DNA from: Pseudolysinimonas yzui
GTDB lineage: Bacteria; Actinomycetota; Actinomycetes; Actinomycetales; Microbacteriaceae
DNA length: 64,000 nt
Direction of reading: 5' to 3'
NCBI RefSeq assembly: GCF_014653215.1
Contig: NZ_BNAI01000001.1
Span: 851,949 to 915,948 of the forward strand
Shown here: positions 61,916 through 64,000 of the stretch, one piece after another
Numbering within the stretch: position 1 is the first letter of the stretch
Layout: each line of letters starts with the position of its first letter
Made by a program: the position numbers and the translations under genes
Notes under the pieces: model-generated
Told to the model about the DNA's origin: nothing
The model's input: only the letters and a program-made list of their open reading frames with translations
Databases searched by the model: none

Positions 61916-63685
61916 CTACCAGACGAGCGGAAGGTTCGGCGCCGCTTCCGTCGAAGGCGTGATCCGGAAGGTCTTGATGACCTGCTCCATGATCGCGTTG
62001 AAGACGGGGGCGGCGGCAGCCGAAGACTTCATCGTATCGGGCTTGCCGAGCGTCACGACAATGGCGTACTCGGGGTTGTCGGCCGGGAACACTCCGGCGT
62101 ACGAGACGATGCGCTCGGAGCCGTATCGGCCGTTCTCGGCGACCTCGCCCGTTCCGGTCTTCGCCGCGATGCGGTAGCCCGGCACGCTGACGACATCGCG
62201 GGAGGCGCCCTGGCTGGCGACCGTCTCCATCATCAGCAGCGTCGTGTCGGCGGCGTACTCGCTGACGACCCGTTCGCCGGTCGGCACCGGCACATCGGTC
62301 CAGGTGCCGTCGGCGTGCTCGCAGCCCGCCACCAGCGTCAGCGGCATCCGCACGCCGCCGTTGCCGAGCGTCTGGTACAGGCTCGCCATCTGCGCGCTGG
62401 TGGCCGTGATGCCCTGCCCGAACATCTGGGTGGCGAGGGTGACGGTGTCGGACTGGGTCTGCTCGGGGGTGTAGACGGTGCCGCCGTCCTCGCCGAGGAA
62501 GCCGGCCTCGGTCGGCTCACCGAACCCGAACGCCCGGAAGGCGTCGTACTTCTCCTGCGGATTCAGCCGTTCGCTGAGCATCACCGTGCCGATGTTCGAG
62601 GAGTTCATCAGGATGCCGGTGGCGGTCCAGCGCAGGTCTCCGTGTGAGAACACGTCGGTGATGTTCTCCCCCGCCGGCAGGCCGTTCGTGTAGTTGCCGG
62701 GCACCGTGACCGGGGTCTCGGGCGTGATGAGCCCCTTGTCGAGCAGGGTCGCGAAGGCGACGGGCTTCATGATCGAGCCGGGCTCGAACGGGGCGGTGAA
62801 GCTGCGCGCCCCCGAGTTCTCGGCGCTCACCGAGTTGAGGTCGTTCGGGTCGATCGACGGCCAGTCCGCCGCGACGACGATCTCACCCGTGGCGACGCGC
62901 ACGACCATCGCGGTGCCCCAGTCCGCGCCGACGGCAGTCGCCTGCTCGGCGAGTCGTTGCTGCGCGTACCACTGCAGGTCGGCGTCGATCGTGAGGTGCA
63001 CGGTTCCGCCGTCAATCGGTTCCTGCTCGACGACGAGGCTCCCTGGAAGGCGAACCCCATCGGCGCTACGTTCGAACGTGGAGGTACCCGCAGTCGCAGC
63101 AAGACACTCGTTCTCACGGTATTCCGTGCCGGCAAGGGGCGCCGAGTCGAAGCCGAGGAAGCCGACGAGGTTCCCCGCAATCGCGCCTCTCGGGTAGGTG
63201 CGAGCGGGCCTCAACTCCGAGTACACCCAGCCGATGTCGAGGTCGAACACCGCGGTGAATGTCTCAAGTGTCACCGCTTGTACCAGGTAGGTGAAGTCCG
63301 ATTCCGGGTCCTCGGTGAGCGCGGCGTAGAGGTCGGCGGCAGGGGTTCCCGTGAGCTCGGCGATCTTAGCGATCGCCTCGGTCGTGGGCACTTCGACGCG
63401 CTCCTCGTCGATCGTCATCTCGGTCGTGTCGCCGACGTTCTTCGGCGAGGCCGTGATGTCGAATCGGTCGACGCTGTCGGCGAGAACCGTGCCGTTGGCA
63501 TCCACGATCTCGCCGCGGGAGCCCCAGACAGTGAGCGACATCGAGCGCCGGGCCTCCGCCGCCGCGGTCAGCTCCCCCGCTCGCACGACCTGGATGTCGA
63601 CGAGCTTGACGACGAAGACCCCGACGATCGCGAAGACGGCGAACAGCGTCAGCGCCATGCGCCGTGCCGAGAGCCGTGAATACAT
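61916..63685 (-). CDS. ftsI: Septal peptidoglycan transpeptidase FtsI (PBP3)
   Basis: 589 aa, ATG start. One N-terminal membrane helix (residues about 10-31), a dimerisation domain and a class B transpeptidase domain. Active-site motifs are all present: S304-I-M-K307 (FEPGSIMKPV), S362-S-N364 (MNSSNIG) and K509-T-G511 (AAKTGTGEV). It crosslinks peptidoglycan at the septum with FtsW. It starts 19 bases after ftsL and ends 58 bases before murE. Confidence 0.96.
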   Translation of the reverse strand: MYSRLSARRMALTLFAVFAIVGVFVVKLVDIQVVRAGELTAAAEARRSMSLTVWGSRGEIVDANGTVLADSVDRFDITASPKNVGDTTEMTIDEERVEVPTTEAIAKIAELTGTPAADLYAALTEDPESDFTYLVQAVTLETFTAVFDLDIGWVYSELRPARTYPRGAIAGNLVGFLGFDSAPLAGTEYRENECLAATAGTSTFERSADGVRLPGSLVVEQEPIDGGTVHLTIDADLQWYAQQRLAEQATAVGADWGTAMVVRVATGEIVVAADWPSIDPNDLNSVSAENSGARSFTAPFEPGSIMKPVAFATLLDKGLITPETPVTVPGNYTNGLPAGENITDVFSHGDLRWTATGILMNSSNIGTVMLSERLNPQEKYDAFRAFGFGEPTEAGFLGEDGGTVYTPEQTQSDTVTLATQMFGQGITATSAQMASLYQTLGNGGVRMPLTLVAGCEHADGTWTDVPVPTGERVVSEYAADTTLLMMETVASQGASRDVVSVPGYRIAAKTGTGEVAENGRYGSERIVSYAGVFPADNPEYAIVVTLGKPDTMKSSAAAAPVFNAIMEQVIKTFRITPSTEAAPNLPLVW

Positions 63686-63704
63686 GGGGCCGCCCTTTCC
63701 GGCG

Positions 63705-64000
63705 TCAGCGGGTGGTCGGCGAGGGGATCGTGCCGGGTGATGAGGAGCCCGGCTGCGACGACGCGCCGTTCGCCTGAGGCGTGCCGGTCGATCCCGAGGC
63801 CTGCTCGTCGGCCGGTTCCACGAGCGTCGCGCCGCTCAGCAGGGAGTTGCCGATCTGGTTGCCGCTCGAACCGGTGAGGCTGCCGCCCGCCGCCGTCGGG
63901 TTGCCCGACACGGCACCCGTCGACAGGTCGAGGAACACCGGGTTGCCACTGGCGATCATGCCCAGGTTCTCGGCGTTCGCCGTGAGGTTCTGCGTCGACG
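63705..64000 (-). CDS. ftsL: FtsL-like septum protein, C-terminal part (partial)
   Basis: Only the last 98 codons or so are inside the window; the gene continues past the right edge. The readable part begins STQNLTANAENLGMIASGNPVFLDLSTGAV, the segment that ends the coiled coil in actinobacterial FtsL-like proteins (LGM...NPVFLxL), followed by a Gly/Ser/Pro/Thr-rich disordered tail of about 60 residues ending GTIPSPTTR. Its place directly before ftsI supports the call. FtsL bridges FtsQ and FtsW/FtsI. Confidence 0.75.
   Translation of the reverse strand, partial: STQNLTANAENLGMIASGNPVFLDLSTGAVSGNPTAAGGSLTGSSGNQIGNSLLSGATLVEPADEQASGSTGTPQANGASSQPGSSSPGTIPSPTTR

Noticed and set aside
1-64000. 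tRNA, rRNA or CRISPR array
   Set aside because: The few short intergenic gaps were read and none shows cloverleaf, rRNA-like or spaced direct-repeat structure.

Overview
The window reads as one contiguous stretch of chromosome from a high-GC Gram-positive bacterium, most likely a member of the Microbacteriaceae (Actinomycetota). This rests on the actinobacterial gene set (pafB-pafC, rbpA, the qcrCAB/ctaCDEF supercomplex genes, Wag31-type divIVA, sepF, helY), on many GTG and TTG starts, and on several genes whose start codon sits where transcription should begin (leaderless). No rRNA, tRNA or CRISPR array was seen. Almost all the DNA is coding, and no gap without a gene exceeds 300 bases.

Layout. 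1-7.4 kb (+): the tail of an FKBP prolyl isomerase, the DNA-damage regulators pafB/pafC, the Tat translocase genes tatA/tatC, the RNA helicase helY and the lipoprotein acyltransferase lnt. 7.4-11.9 kb: rbpA, a phosphodiesterase-stomatin-NfeD set, a dehydrogenase, a Nudix hydrolase and a reductase. 12-17.7 kb: a five-gene branched-chain-amino-acid-type ABC transporter (livG-F-H-M-J, minus strand) facing a divergent IclR regulator, with matching candidate operators between them. 17.7-20.7 kb: a DUF1801 gene, then a recombination scar where two truncated genes meet, then a foreign-looking Lgt-like membrane enzyme. 20.8-27.8 kb: a zinc-ribbon dehydrogenase, an MFS exporter, an ArsR/DUF2071 pair, glpK and trpD.

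27.8-37.3 kb carries aerobic respiration: ctaE-qcrC-qcrA-qcrB on the plus strand, closed by a 16-bp-stem terminator, and ctaC-ctaD-ctaF on the minus strand. Between them lies a secondary ClpP locus: one ClpP gene with a single-base frameshift, one ClpP whose catalytic serine is alanine, and a convergent PopR/ClgR-like regulator. 37.3-43.2 kb holds housekeeping genes (erpA, an M20 peptidase, pyrD, nrdR, hisD, a flavin reductase). An M20/DUF3043 pair there shares a 16-bp intergenic region with two overlapping, symmetric -10 boxes.

43.2-64 kb is a minus-strand block: the division and cell-wall (dcw) cluster in the order ftsL-ftsI-murE-murF-mraY-murD-ftsW-murG-murC-ftsQ-ftsZ-yggS-sepF-divIVA, followed by lspA-rluD-dnaE. 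Most of these genes overlap or nearly touch, so they are probably translated together. The window ends inside ftsL. Points of interest here are alternative hairpins at the sepF stop and in the ftsZ leader, a yggS with no canonical start codon for its conserved N terminus, and a MurE with an altered diamino-acid recognition motif. All family assignments come from reading motifs by eye; no database search was run.
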